From positions 248,001 through 312,000 of the forward strand of contig JAAWWE010000002.1 in assembly GCA_021404525.1 (NCBI GenBank): 64,000 nucleotides of DNA. The letters are read 5' to 3'. This document shows positions 1-8,503 of this stretch, in pieces. The position numbers and the translations under genes are program-made. The number at the start of each line of letters is the position of its first letter. Positions within the stretch are counted from its first letter, which is position 1. The notes below the pieces were generated by a model. That model was not told the origin of the DNA and did no database searches. It worked only from the letters and a program-made list of their open reading frames with translations. This DNA comes from Rhodobiaceae bacterium (lineage in GTDB: Bacteria > Pseudomonadota > Alphaproteobacteria > Parvibaculales > Parvibaculaceae).

Positions 1-1524
1 CCAAGCTATCGTTTTCTGATCGATGAAGTGGAAAAGGGACCATCCGGGTCTCATATCGCCGCCTTCTTCGACATGGACCGAACGTTGATCTATGGGTTTT
101 CCGCGCAAGACCTGATGATTGAACAGGTAACGAGCGGCGAGCTTTCCATTGGTGAGGTGGTCAACCAGGCCTCCCACGGGATCCAGTTTGCCCGCGGCAA
201 GATCGACTTTGCCGAAATGGTGAACAGCACTGCCAAACATTTGCGTGGCCAGGTGGACAGCCGGAACTATGAATTCGGTCGCAAAGTGTTTGAGAAACGC
301 GTGGCGTCTCGCATCTATCCAGAGTCCAGGCTGCTGATTGATGCCCACCTCAAAAAAGGCCATGTGGTTGTGATCGTGTCCGCGGCGACGCCTTATCAGG
401 TGGAGCCGGTCGCCAACGATCTGGGTGTTCACAGCTTTCTCTGTACTCATCTGGAAGTAAAAAACGGCATCTGCACCGGCAAGGTGGTTGAGCCCGCCTG
501 CTACGGCGAAGGAAAATCCATTGCGGTGCGCAACTTCATTGCAGATCGCAATGTTGATCTAGATGAAAGCTATTTCTACAGCGATGGGGACGAAGATCTC
601 CCGCTTCTCGAAATTGTCGGCAACCCGCGCCCGCTCAATCCGAACAAGAAGCTCACCTCAGTCGCCAAGTCGCGAGACTGGCATATCACGCGCTTTGAAG
701 GTCGGGGACGCACAACGGCAAAAGACGTGGCGCGGACAGGCCTTGCTTATCTGAGCGCCGCTCCGGCTGCTGCGGCCGCCTTGTCAGCTTATTCTCTCAA
801 TGGCTCAGCCCGTCAGGCGCGGAATATTTTTCAGGGCCTCTGGGGAGAACTGTCATCGGCTTCAATTGGCCTCGATCTGGATGTGAAAGGCCAGGAGCAT
901 CTCTGGTCTCATCGCCCGGCGGTGTTCATGGCAAACCATCAGAGCGCTGTTGACGCCATCGCAGTTCTGAAACTCGTTCAAAGTGACTTCACCGCGATTG
1001 CGAAGAAAGAGGTTCAGTCACAGCCTGTTATCGGTCAGATGTCGGAAGCCATGGGAACCATTTTTGTAGACCGCTCCGACAACAAGGCCGCCCGCGAAGC
1101 TTTGCAGCCGGCGGTGGCGGCGCTGAAGAGCGGCACATCGATCATCATTTTCCCGGAGGGCACCCGCAGCCCCACAAACAAACTGTCCAAGTTCAAGAAG
1201 GGCGGTTTCCACCTGGCTATGCAGGCAGGTGTGCCGATCGTGCCGATTGTGCTTCACAACACAACCGATGCGATGCCTAAGAGCGCTTTCATTGCCCGTC
1301 CTGCCACCGTCCATGTCACGGTACTGCCGCCAGTCGAAACCAAAGATTGGCGACTCGAAGATCTCGACGAGAATATCGACATGGTCCGGAAACAGTTCCT
1401 GACGGAGCTGGATCAAGACAGTGTCGACACATCGAAAGACGTGATCCGTTTGGCCCAGTCTGGCAACAAGCCAACAGCTGCTGTTGACGATCAGGGGAGC
1501 AAGCCCAAAAAAAGTAAGGGCTAA
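1..1524 (+). CDS. HAD-IB phosphatase / 1-acylglycerol-3-phosphate acyltransferase fusion (5' end may be outside the window)
   Basis: This is a two-domain lipid enzyme. The N-terminal half is a HAD subfamily IB phosphatase: the nucleophile motif DMDRT lies at residues 15-19 counted from the GTG at 28, and the acidic motif DGDEDLP near residue 185. The C-terminal half is a PlsC-type acyltransferase with the catalytic NHQSAVD (HX4D) near residue 302 and FPEGTRS near residue 374. Family knowledge suggests acylation of a lysophosphatidate-like acceptor at the inner membrane together with phosphate-ester hydrolysis. The reading frame stays open to base 1, so the GTG at 28 may not be the start; translation from base 1 adds nine plausible residues (PSYRFLIDE). 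The substrate is unknown. Confidence 0.85.
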   Translation, partial: PSYRFLIDEVEKGPSGSHIAAFFDMDRTLIYGFSAQDLMIEQVTSGELSIGEVVNQASHGIQFARGKIDFAEMVNSTAKHLRGQVDSRNYEFGRKVFEKRVASRIYPESRLLIDAHLKKGHVVVIVSAATPYQVEPVANDLGVHSFLCTHLEVKNGICTGKVVEPACYGEGKSIAVRNFIADRNVDLDESYFYSDGDEDLPLLEIVGNPRPLNPNKKLTSVAKSRDWHITRFEGRGRTTAKDVARTGLAYLSAAPAAAAALSAYSLNGSARQARNIFQGLWGELSSASIGLDLDVKGQEHLWSHRPAVFMANHQSAVDAIAVLKLVQSDFTAIAKKEVQSQPVIGQMSEAMGTIFVDRSDNKAAREALQPAVAALKSGTSIIIFPEGTRSPTNKLSKFKKGGFHLAMQAGVPIVPIVLHNTTDAMPKSAFIARPATVHVTVLPPVETKDWRLEDLDENIDMVRKQFLTELDQDSVDTSKDVIRLAQSGNKPTAAVDDQGSKPKKSKG

Positions 1525-1681
1525 AGTTCGTCTCTAGACCGATGGTTTATCCCCGGCTTGGTGTTCGGAAACCAAGCTGGACAGCGCATCGCGTTTAGCA
1601 AATGTCCCTACTTTTCCTCGGCTTGTTTCTCGCGTGCCACGACCCATCTCAATAGGAGAAACAAGAAGAAGAGGGCACCCA

Positions 1682-2887
1682 GTGGGCGACGCAGTACTTT
1701 CCAAGATCCAGGAATTTCTGAAACTAGAAGCCGCAGGCGGCATTGTTTTGATGGCCGCCGCCGTACTGGCGCTTGTCATTGCGAACTCCGTATTCGCTGG
1801 ATATTACGACGCCTTTTTGGCGACACCTGTCGCCGTCGAATTTGGCGCGCTCAAGATTGCGAAACCTCTTCTCCTCTGGGTGAATGATGGCCTGATGGCG
1901 ATATTCTTCCTGCTGGTCGGCCTCGAAATCAAGCGGGAATTCCTTCAAGGCGAACTATCGTCACGCGATCAGGCCGCACTTCCTTTCTTCGCCGCTGTCG
2001 GCGGCATGGCACTGCCAGCGCTCGCTTATGTTTTTATTACCTGGGGCGATCCGGTTCATGTGCGCGGCTGGGCAATTCCGGCGGCGACAGACATTGCGTT
2101 TGCGCTGGGCATTCTTTCGCTTATTGGCGCACGGGCGCCGCTCTCGCTCAAAGTATTGCTGACGGCGATTGCCATTATTGATGACCTGGGCGCGATCATC
2201 ATCATCGCGTTGTTCTATACTGAAAATCTCTCCCTCATGTCACTGGGGCTTGCCGCCGTCGGACTGTTCGGCCTTGCGGCTCTCAATTTTGCCAATGTGA
2301 GAAGGCTCGCCCCTTACATCATCGTTGGCGTCTTCCTCTGGGTCTGTGTTCTGAAGTCCGGTGTGCACGCAACCCTGGCGGGTGTTGCCATTGCCATGGC
2401 GTTGCCACTCCGGGGCGACACAAGTGGTGATGAACATGGAGAACCCCCCTTGTTGCGCCTCGAGCACTCCCTGCTTCCCTGGGTCGCCTTCGGCATCATG
2501 CCGCTCTTCGGGTTCGCCAACGCGGGTGTTTCTTTCGCGGGCATGGGGCTCGACAGTTTCGCGCATCCCGTAACGGCAGGCATTATTGCCGGCCTGGTGA
2601 TCGGCAAAATGGCTGGCGTCTTCGGCTTCGCCTGGATGGCTGTCAAAACGGGCATCGCGAAAATGCCGGTGGGGGCAAATTGGATGCAGATCTACGGCAT
2701 TGCCTGTCTCTGCGGCGTCGGCTTCACCATGAGCCTGTTCATCGGCACCTTGGCCTTTGAAGATCCGTCCTACGCAGCGACCGTGCGTCTCGGTGTTCTG
2801 ACGGGATCGCTCATCTCAGGTGTCATAGGCTTTGTCTGCCTGCGCTTCCTGTCTGGGGCGCCAGCACCCGCTGCCGTCGCCCGGTGA
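1682..2887 (+). CDS. nhaA: Na+/H+ antiporter NhaA
   Basis: This is an inner-membrane antiporter that expels Na+ in exchange for H+. The protein is hydrophobic throughout, with about twelve predicted membrane segments. It carries the NhaA motif [11 protein letters not shown] and the paired aspartates of AIIDDLGA at about residues 167-168, equivalent to the ion-binding Asp163/Asp164 of E. coli NhaA. The GTG at 1682 gives 401 residues, close to the usual family length of about 390, and has GAGGG six bases upstream. An in-frame GTG at 1634 would add sixteen residues and cannot be excluded. The gene converges on a sodium-bicarbonate permease pair, which suggests a shared role in sodium cycling; that link is inferred. 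Confidence 0.95.
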   Translation: MGDAVLSKIQEFLKLEAAGGIVLMAAAVLALVIANSVFAGYYDAFLATPVAVEFGALKIAKPLLLWVNDGLMAIFFLLVGLEIKREFLQGELSSRDQAALPFFAAVGGMALPALAYVFITWGDPVHVRGWAIPAATDIAFALGILSLIGARAPLSLKVLLTAIAIIDDLGAIIIIALFYTENLSLMSLGLAAVGLFGLAALNFANVRRLAPYIIVGVFLWVCVLKSGVHATLAGVAIAMALPLRGDTSGDEHGEPPLLRLEHSLLPWVAFGIMPLFGFANAGVSFAGMGLDSFAHPVTAGIIAGLVIGKMAGVFGFAWMAVKTGIAKMPVGANWMQIYGIACLCGVGFTMSLFIGTLAFEDPSYAATVRLGVLTGSLISGVIGFVCLRFLSGAPAPAAVAR

Positions 2888-2921
2888 GAAGTCAGCAGCT
2901 CTCGGATCGAACAGCCTGTCG

Positions 2922-3230
2922 CTAGAAGTGCTCGTCCCGCAGCACCTCGACGTCTGAGGCATAGAGGACGCCAATGGCATCACCAATGGCGTCCTTAATT
3001 GCTTTCATAACATCGCCCGCGATCGATGCGTCGACCACGCAAATCACCATGACATTTTCAAAAGCACCGCTCAGCCCGCTGCCGCGTCGGTCTCCATGGG
3101 TGCCGCTTCCCTGCAGGTTGGGCAGGATCGTATAGCCCTTGGCGCCAGCTTTCTTGGCGGCCTCCGCAACACGGGGCGCATAAATCGCCTCGACAACCAC
3201 TTCAATTTTCTTCTTGGTGAACATTTGCAT
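2922..3230 (-). CDS. sbtB: PII-like regulatory protein, SbtB type
   Basis: This 102-residue protein has the ferredoxin-like PII fold pattern: an N-terminal strand followed by AAKKAGAKGYTIL, a glycine-rich T-loop (GSGTHGDRRGSG) and a C-terminal VLYASDVEVLR. In cyanobacteria SbtB is a trimeric adenine-nucleotide sensor that binds the cytoplasmic face of SbtA and adjusts bicarbonate uptake. The gene lies 12 bases downstream of the sbtA homologue on the same strand, so the two are almost certainly co-transcribed. The start is ATG with GGGAG seven bases ahead. No redox CxxC tail of the kind seen in some SbtB proteins is present. A generic PII-like role is the alternative. Confidence 0.82.
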   Translation of the reverse strand: MQMFTKKKIEVVVEAIYAPRVAEAAKKAGAKGYTILPNLQGSGTHGDRRGSGLSGAFENVMVICVVDASIAGDVMKAIKDAIGDAIGVLYASDVEVLRDEHF

Positions 3231-3242
3231 GATCGTCTCCCG

Positions 3243-4229
3243 TTAGCTGTAGAGGGTGGCGATCACCGCTGCATAGAGCGGAATGCCGACCAGCACGTTG
3301 AAGGGAAAGGTAACCCCTAGAGACAAGGGGATGAAAATACCCGGATCTGCCTTGGGCAGGGCGAGCCTGATGGCAGCGGGCACCGCAATATAGGAGGCAC
3401 TTGCTGCAAGAACAGCGAGCAGTGTGGCGCCGCCTGCTGACAAACCAACCGCATAGCCGGTAAGCCCGCCCAGGACGGCACCGATGATCGGCATGTAGAG
3501 GCCGAAGGCGATTGCCGAAGGGCTGAGCGAGGAGGCGGTGCGCAGACGGTGTGCGGCAACAAGGCCCATATCCAGCAGGAAGAGACAGAGCACGCCCTGA
3601 AAAGGATCAACAAAGAAGGGTGCGACAGTCTCCATCCCTTGCTCGCCGGTCGCCCAGCCAATCACAAAGCCGCCAAGCAACAGCATAATGGAACCGTTAA
3701 AGAGAATTTCGCGAACCATTTCCGGCTGAAAGAGGGACACCTTGTTTCCGCTCTCTCCGCTGTTCTTTCGCGCGAGCAGGAGGCCGGACACGATGGCGGG
3801 CGTTTCCATCAAAGCCACCATGGCAATGATGTAGGCTTCATAGGTGATGTCGAGGCTGGTCAGGAACTGTGTCGCTGTGACAAAGGTCACAATGCTGACC
3901 GAGCCGTAATGGGCCGAGACCGCCGCCGCATCAATCGTTGAGAACTTTGTCGTAAGGCGCAGCAGGAAAAAGGCGATATAGGGGATGAGGAAACTCAAAG
4001 CTACTGCCGCGAGAAGGCCGGGCAATATGGAGAGGCCTGCATCCGAGGCGGCAAGGCTTGCTCCTCCCTTGAGGCCAATGGCCAGCATGAGATAGATCGA
4101 CAGCCCTTTGGCAATCGCTTCGGGTATCTCCAGGTCACTTCTGAGGAACCCGGCCAGGCCGCCCAGCAGAAAGGCCAGAATAGCTGGAGAGACCAGATTG
4201 CTGGTCGCCACCGCGAGTACATCAGCCAT
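3243..4229 (-). CDS. sbtA: Sodium-dependent bicarbonate transport family permease (SbtA-like)
   Basis: This 328-residue polytopic membrane protein is recognised as SbtA-family from its N-terminus (SPAILAFLLGGLAG...LEIPEAIAKGLSIYLMLAIGLKGG) and from the internally repeated helices containing SASYIAVPAAIRLALP near the C-terminus. SbtA imports HCO3- with Na+ in cyanobacteria; the many homologues in heterotrophs are less well characterised. I chose the ATG at 4229 because GGAAAGGGG precedes it and the protein then begins MADVLAV at the first helix; an upstream in-frame start at 4283 adds a hydrophilic tail unlike the family. The sbtB homologue follows after 12 bases. No carboxysome, RuBisCO or carbonic anhydrase gene is in the window. 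Confidence 0.85.
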   Translation of the reverse strand: MADVLAVATSNLVSPAILAFLLGGLAGFLRSDLEIPEAIAKGLSIYLMLAIGLKGGASLAASDAGLSILPGLLAAVALSFLIPYIAFFLLRLTTKFSTIDAAAVSAHYGSVSIVTFVTATQFLTSLDITYEAYIIAMVALMETPAIVSGLLLARKNSGESGNKVSLFQPEMVREILFNGSIMLLLGGFVIGWATGEQGMETVAPFFVDPFQGVLCLFLLDMGLVAAHRLRTASSLSPSAIAFGLYMPIIGAVLGGLTGYAVGLSAGGATLLAVLAASASYIAVPAAIRLALPKADPGIFIPLSLGVTFPFNVLVGIPLYAAVIATLYS

Positions 4230-4330
4230 GAAACCACACCCCTTTCCTGCGTTGGTGCCTTCGTGAAGACAGCATTCATCCAAAAGTCATCGGCAAGATA
4301 GAGCTTTTTCTCAGGCAAACAACGCTAACG

Positions 4331-4367
4331 AAAAAAAGGGTATTCCTGCTTCAGCAGAAATACCCTT
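4331..4367 (-). terminator. Rho-independent terminator after chrR
   Basis: On the minus strand the arm AAGGGTATT...CTGC pairs with GCAG...AATACCCTT around a four-base loop, with one mismatch, and is followed by seven T residues. It lies 55 bases beyond the chrR stop codon, so it fits the end of the rpoE-chrR transcript. Confidence 0.85.
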
Positions 4368-4421
4368 AAAGAAGTAATCCCGGATATTTTTTTGCGACGG
4401 ACTAAGTGCCCGTGACGTTTT

Positions 4422-5084
4422 TTAGATCCCGATAAAAGGTTGTGCGATGCGGGCGCCAAGGCTCTTAAACTTAAGTGGTGCATCAGTGATGGCAAGACAG
4501 ATGCAGTCTTCGCCAGGGCCGGCAACCGGCATGTGCTCAACATCATCATCTGCTGCTTCAACATCACCGCGCAGGAACTCACCCTGATGCGTTGTAAAAG
4601 ACCCAGTCAGAACAAGGGTAAGCTCTTCACCCCTGTGTCCATGCGCCGGAACAGGTTGACCCGCGGGCACCTTCAACAGGCGGGCTTTTCCTTCCCCATT
4701 CCGAAGCGTGATGGGGATGTGATAAGCGCCTTTCCCAAGTCGCTTCCAGTTCAATGCATGAAGGTCGCCCCCAAGATAGGACTTGAGAGGTTCAGGCAAG
4801 ACGGAGGGGATGTCAGCTGTTTGCTTCTTCGCCGTGACGGGAGCTTCCTCGGGCTCTGCGGATTCAAGCTTGCTCATCAACTTGTCAAACGCATCTTCAC
4901 TCAGATCGACAGGGGCCAGGTCGTCCAGCAGGGCGCCGCCGAGCTCTTCGGCATCGCTCGCAGCTTTGCGGCAGGAAGGGCAAAGCGCCAAATGGGTCGC
5001 GACCAACAGGCTCCAGGCTTCAGGCAAGCTGCCCGAGGCGTAGGAGACCAGGATTTCGTCTGCTATGTGGTGGCGAATAGTCAT
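4422..5084 (-). CDS. chrR: ChrR-type zinc anti-sigma factor with C-terminal cupin
   Basis: This 220-residue cytoplasmic protein should bind and inhibit the adjacent ECF sigma factor until singlet oxygen or a related signal appears. The N-terminal anti-sigma domain keeps H6, H31, C35 and C38, the same residue numbers as the zinc ligands of Rhodobacter sphaeroides ChrR. The C-terminal cupin keeps a plausible metal set, H148, H150, E154 and H184. The start codon overlaps the sigma-factor stop by four bases (ATGA), so the two are translationally coupled. Sigma/anti-sigma pairing and the identity of the neighbours make the functional call strong; the exact inducing signal is inferred from the family. 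Confidence 0.93.
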   Translation of the reverse strand: MTIRHHIADEILVSYASGSLPEAWSLLVATHLALCPSCRKAASDAEELGGALLDDLAPVDLSEDAFDKLMSKLESAEPEEAPVTAKKQTADIPSVLPEPLKSYLGGDLHALNWKRLGKGAYHIPITLRNGEGKARLLKVPAGQPVPAHGHRGEELTLVLTGSFTTHQGEFLRGDVEAADDDVEHMPVAGPGEDCICLAITDAPLKFKSLGARIAQPFIGI

Positions 5085-5788
5085 ACGCGTCGTCCGTCGG
5101 TAGGAGGTAGTCTACTATCATCTAAAGTGGAGCGAAGCTTGCCCAGGGCAAGTCTCAGTCTCGATTTCACGGTGCCAAGCGGGATATTCAGGTGCTCGGC
5201 GATGCGTCCATGAGACATGTCTTCAAAGAACGATAGTTTCAGGATTGCTTTTTGGTCTTCAGAGAGATGTTTCATGGCTTCCAGAAGTTGCATCTCTGAT
5301 TGCTTCTGCTCAATCACGCTATCTGCGGCTTCTTCCGGCTCCGGGATCAGGCTTGGATCATTCGGGTCGAGTTCTGGGCGATTTTCACGCCGGAATGCGT
5401 CAATGCGCTGGTTTCGTGCGATCCGAAAGATCCAGGTCGATGGCGCGGACTTATCGGCGTCGAACTGGCTGGCTTTCCGCCAGACCTTGATCATCGTTTC
5501 CTGAGTGAGCTCTTCAGCCTGGCCTGGTTGGCATCCAAGCCGCATGACGTAGGCCTTCACACGTGGGCCGAAATAGGAAAACAGAGATTGGAACGCCCGT
5601 TTGTCCTGATGCGCGCCAACTGCGCGCAGGCACGCCGCATGATCGTCAATGTCGTACTCTTCCAGCAGCGCATCGGCCATGTTTTGGTCGGTGTCTCCCA
5701 AGTGCAGCGAGGCGTCAGTATTGACGACCACCAAACGCAGTCTACCGCGCTCTTGAGGCGAACCGGAAATATTATCGTGCATACTCAT
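5081..5788 (-). CDS. rpoE: ECF sigma factor, RpoE / ECF11 type
   Basis: This is an extracytoplasmic-function sigma factor. Region 2 is visible as ELTQETMIKVWRKASQFD followed by STWIFRIARNQRIDAFRRE, and region 4 as MSHGRIAEHLNIPLGTVKSRL. It is paired with chrR (four-base overlap) and preceded by a near-perfect copy of its own predicted target promoter, so it is probably autoregulated. At 235 residues it carries an N-terminal extension compared with typical members of about 180. The promoter places the transcript start within a base or two of the first ATG, so the mRNA may be leaderless, or translation may start at an internal ATG such as MADALLEE (residue 37). Confidence 0.93.
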   Translation of the reverse strand: MSMHDNISGSPQERGRLRLVVVNTDASLHLGDTDQNMADALLEEYDIDDHAACLRAVGAHQDKRAFQSLFSYFGPRVKAYVMRLGCQPGQAEELTQETMIKVWRKASQFDADKSAPSTWIFRIARNQRIDAFRRENRPELDPNDPSLIPEPEEAADSVIEQKQSEMQLLEAMKHLSEDQKAILKLSFFEDMSHGRIAEHLNIPLGTVKSRLRLALGKLRSTLDDSRLPPTDGRRV

Positions 5789-5793
5789 AATAT

Positions 5794-5823
5794 GTCTTAC
5801 GAGCCAAGTTGAGGGTTGGATCA
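5794..5823 (-). promoter_or_regulatory. RpoE-type promoter of rpoE-chrR
   Basis: On the minus strand the -35 element TGATCC (5823-5818) and the -10 element TAAGAC (5799-5794) are separated by exactly 18 bases. This matches the known Rhodobacter RpoE consensus TGATCC-N18-TAAGA. It sits directly before rpoE, implying autoregulation. Confidence 0.85.
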
Positions 5824-5846
5824 GTGCGTTTTTGCGTGATTTTTCC

Positions 5847-5876
5847 TGATCTAACCCAGCGTTTCAGCCGTATTCA
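5847..5876 (+). promoter_or_regulatory. RpoE-type promoter of the FAD oxidoreductase-DUF1365 operon
   Basis: The -35 element TGATCT (5847-5852) and -10 element TATTCA (5871-5876) are 18 bases apart, like the divergent rpoE promoter. Transcription would start near 5883, about 22 bases before the TTG codon at 5905. This argues against the earlier in-frame TTG at 5809. Confidence 0.72.
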
Positions 5877-5904
5877 GGTAAACACACAGAAAAAGGCTGG
5901 TCAT

Positions 5905-7257
5905 TTGCCCTACGAAGCGCACCTCCCCAAAGCACGAAAAAAAATCGCCATCATTGGGTCCGGTATTGCCGGCATGTCAGCGGCCTGGCTGCTGAACAAA
6001 GACAATGACATCACGGTCTTTGAGGCCGGTGACCATATCGGCGGGCACTCCAATACGGTTGATGCAGGCGCGGGGGAAAAACCTCTTCCAGTCGATACCG
6101 GCTTCATCGTCTACAATGAGCAGAACTATCCGAACCTGGTGGCTCTGTTTGACCATTTGAATGTGCCAACCAAGCCATCGGACATGTCTTTCGCGGCTTC
6201 AATCGACAAGGGCCGGTTTGAATATAGCGGAACCGGTTTGAATGGCCTGCTCGCGCAACGCAGCAATCTGGTCAGCCCGCGCTTCTGGGCCATGATGTCC
6301 GACATTGTCCGTTTCTATAAGACAGCGCCGACGCTTGATGGGGCGGCCTCCTCAGCAGATATCTCGCTGGGAGACTATCTGCGCGAAAACAATTATTCGC
6401 AGGCCTTCATTCGCGATCACATCCTGCCCATGGGCGCGGCGATCTGGTCCACCACCGTCAACGACATGCTGGACTATCCGCTCGCAACCTTCGTGCGTTT
6501 CTTTGAAAGCCACGGGCTGCTCAAATTCAAGGACCGGCCCAAATGGCGCACGGTCGACGGTGGCAGCCGTGAATATGTTAAACGTTTAACGGCCTGCTAT
6601 CGAGACAGGATCAAGCGCGAAGGCGTTGTGGCCGTGACACGGACCCTCAACGGGGTAGAAGTCATGACCGCGACAGGCGGGCAACATCTGTTTGATGATG
6701 TCGTCCTGGCAACGCACGCTGATGATGCACTCACTCTTCTGTCGAACCCCAACCAGGCCGAACAGCGGCTACTTGGTGCCTTTCAATACACAGACAATGA
6801 TACGTATCTGCATACCGACGAGCGCCTGATGCCCAAACGTCGCCGCGTCTGGTCAAGCTGGAACTATATTGATGACGGTGCCGCAGACGCAGGCAAGCAG
6901 CTGACGCTGTCCTATTGGATGAACCGACTGCAGAGCATTGACGAAAATCACCCGCTCTTTGTTACGTTGAATCCACATGTTGCCCCTCGTGACGAAACCA
7001 TTATTCAGAAATTCTCCTATCAGCACCCGCTCTTCAATCGTGCGGCCATCAATGCGCAGAAGGAACTCTGGCAGCTGCAGGGACGCGACCGGGTATGGTA
7101 TTGTGGGTCCTACTTTGGCTATGGATTCCATGAGGATGCGTTGGAAGCAGGTCTGGCAGTGGCTGAGCAATTGTCCGGCACGCTTCGTCCCTGGAATGTC
7201 GCGTCTAACAGCTCGCGCGTTAATACAGAGGTGGTTCTGCCCCTGGCAGCCGACTGA
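5905..7257 (+). CDS. FAD-dependent amine-oxidase-like protein (COG2907 type)
   Basis: The protein begins with a Rossmann dinucleotide motif (IIGSGIAGMSAAWLL) followed by the glutamate of a typical FAD ADP-binding fold (VFEAGDHIGGHSNT). It resembles the NAD(P)-binding amine-oxidase-like proteins that sit beside DUF1365 genes in sigma-factor-controlled light- or oxygen-stress clusters. The substrate is not known; in related clusters a role in fatty-acid or lipid modification has been proposed. I chose TTG 5905 (450 residues), preceded by AAGG and lying downstream of the predicted promoter; there is no in-frame ATG before the Rossmann motif. DUF1365 follows after five bases. Confidence 0.82.
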   Translation: MPYEAHLPKARKKIAIIGSGIAGMSAAWLLNKDNDITVFEAGDHIGGHSNTVDAGAGEKPLPVDTGFIVYNEQNYPNLVALFDHLNVPTKPSDMSFAASIDKGRFEYSGTGLNGLLAQRSNLVSPRFWAMMSDIVRFYKTAPTLDGAASSADISLGDYLRENNYSQAFIRDHILPMGAAIWSTTVNDMLDYPLATFVRFFESHGLLKFKDRPKWRTVDGGSREYVKRLTACYRDRIKREGVVAVTRTLNGVEVMTATGGQHLFDDVVLATHADDALTLLSNPNQAEQRLLGAFQYTDNDTYLHTDERLMPKRRRVWSSWNYIDDGAADAGKQLTLSYWMNRLQSIDENHPLFVTLNPHVAPRDETIIQKFSYQHPLFNRAAINAQKELWQLQGRDRVWYCGSYFGYGFHEDALEAGLAVAEQLSGTLRPWNVASNSSRVNTEVVLPLAAD

Positions 7258-7262
7258 CATTC

Positions 7263-8057
7263 ATGTTTTCAAGCCTGTACAAAGGATTTGTTGATCACGC
7301 CAGGCGACGCCCGGCGCGCCATACGCTGCGCTATCGGGTATTCTCTCTTCTGCTTGACTTGGATGAACTCGATGAGATCAACCGGACCAGCCGTGTGTTT
7401 GGTGTTAACCGCCGGGCACTTCTCTCTTTTTGGGAAAAGGATCATGGCGCCGGAGAAAATGGTGGCCTGAAAGCATGGGTTGCGGACCATGTCACCAAAG
7501 CTGGGTTTAGCGCGAAAGATATGCGGGTTCGCATGCTCTGTTATCCGCGCATTCTGGGCTATGTCTTCAATCCGCTAACGGTCTATTATTGTTACGACCC
7601 GAACGGCGTGCTGATGGTGACCCTGCACGAAGTGCACAACACGTTTGATGAGAAACACACCTACGTCCTCCCGGCACCTGTCGACAACCGAGGCCGGGTT
7701 CGCCAGGACACTGAAAAGAAAATGTATGTGTCACCCTTCACGGAGATGGAGGGGCATTATCAGTTTGATCTGTGGCCACCAGATGAAAATATTCGGGTGT
7801 TTATCGGATTGAGTGACGCAGAAGGGCCGCTCTTGTCGGCATCATTCGAAGGCAAACGCGAACCCTGGAGCGATAAGGCGCTACTTCTCACCTTCCTGCA
7901 ATACCCTCTAATGACTCTCAAGGTCACTGTGGGTATTCACTATGAGGCCTTGAAGCTGTGGTGGAAGAAGGTCCCGATCATCCGCCACGAGCCTGCGGCT
8001 GAGCGCGTCACTGCGACACACGCACCCATCAAGATGAGATCAGAAGCGGCGGACTAA
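7263..8057 (+). CDS. DUF1365 family protein
   Basis: This 264-residue protein is recognised as DUF1365 by its N-terminus (HARRRPARHTLRYRVFSLLLDLDEL), the central PRILGYVFNPLTVYYCYD and the motif LHEVHNTFDEKHTYVL. The family function is unknown, but its genes nearly always follow the FAD oxidoreductase found here and are often near cfa, photolyase and ECF sigma genes. It starts five bases after the oxidoreductase stop, so the two are one operon under the RpoE-type promoter at 5847-5876. No cyclopropane synthase gene follows; the next gene is convergent with an 11-base gap. Confidence 0.88.
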   Translation: MFSSLYKGFVDHARRRPARHTLRYRVFSLLLDLDELDEINRTSRVFGVNRRALLSFWEKDHGAGENGGLKAWVADHVTKAGFSAKDMRVRMLCYPRILGYVFNPLTVYYCYDPNGVLMVTLHEVHNTFDEKHTYVLPAPVDNRGRVRQDTEKKMYVSPFTEMEGHYQFDLWPPDENIRVFIGLSDAEGPLLSASFEGKREPWSDKALLLTFLQYPLMTLKVTVGIHYEALKLWWKKVPIIRHEPAAERVTATHAPIKMRSEAAD

Positions 8058-8068
8058 GCCGTACCTGT

Positions 8069-8503
8069 TCAGGCCGCAAGGGCGATCTTGTTGCGGATTG
8101 AGGAAAGCGCCCATCCGATAACCGGGAAGTGCTCATAGAATTCCCGTGCCGCATCCCAATGGTCAAAATGCGAAACCACCTGGCCATTGGCATTGAACTG
8201 CACCCGGCTCATGCCTTCAAACGACCAGGGCTTCTTGCGTAGCGTTGAGTGCAGGCGCCAATAGAGCATGCCCGTGTCGCCATCAGGCGCGCTTGCAAGG
8301 GCGCTATGAAGGATCTCAAAGCGTACATCGCCGACGGTATCGAACATGTGCACAAAGATCTCAGCCATCCTGTCGGCACCGACCACTTCATTAAAGGGGT
8401 CGCGGAAATGGACGTCCGGCATCACAAAATCTGGAAGGGTCTGAAGACTCTCCCTGCTTAGCGACCCCATAAAACGGGCATACTTATCGAGTGGGGTTGT
8501 CAT
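8069..8503 (-). CDS. SnoaL/NTF2-like domain protein
   Basis: This 144-residue cytoplasmic protein has the cone-shaped NTF2-like pattern: YARFMGSLSRESLQTLPDFVMPDVHFRDPFNEVVG at the N-terminus and later strands with VVSHFDHWDAAREFYEHFPVIGW. Proteins of this type, with DPFN and FDHWD motifs, often accompany photolyase and ECF-controlled genes; the ligand or reaction is unknown. Its start codon overlaps the stop of the SDR gene by four bases (ATGA), and it is the last gene of the operon driven from the promoter at 10032-10061. Confidence 0.82.
   Translation of the reverse strand: MTTPLDKYARFMGSLSRESLQTLPDFVMPDVHFRDPFNEVVGADRMAEIFVHMFDTVGDVRFEILHSALASAPDGDTGMLYWRLHSTLRKKPWSFEGMSRVQFNANGQVVSHFDHWDAAREFYEHFPVIGWALSSIRNKIALAA

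Noticed and set aside
4440..5213. 257-residue open frame on the plus strand
   Set aside because: It lies antisense to chrR and rpoE, which have strong motif support; the frame is a shadow of their codon usage.
5809..5904. Longer start of the FAD oxidoreductase at TTG 5809
   Set aside because: The predicted promoter at 5847-5876 lies inside this stretch, so the transcript would not include it.
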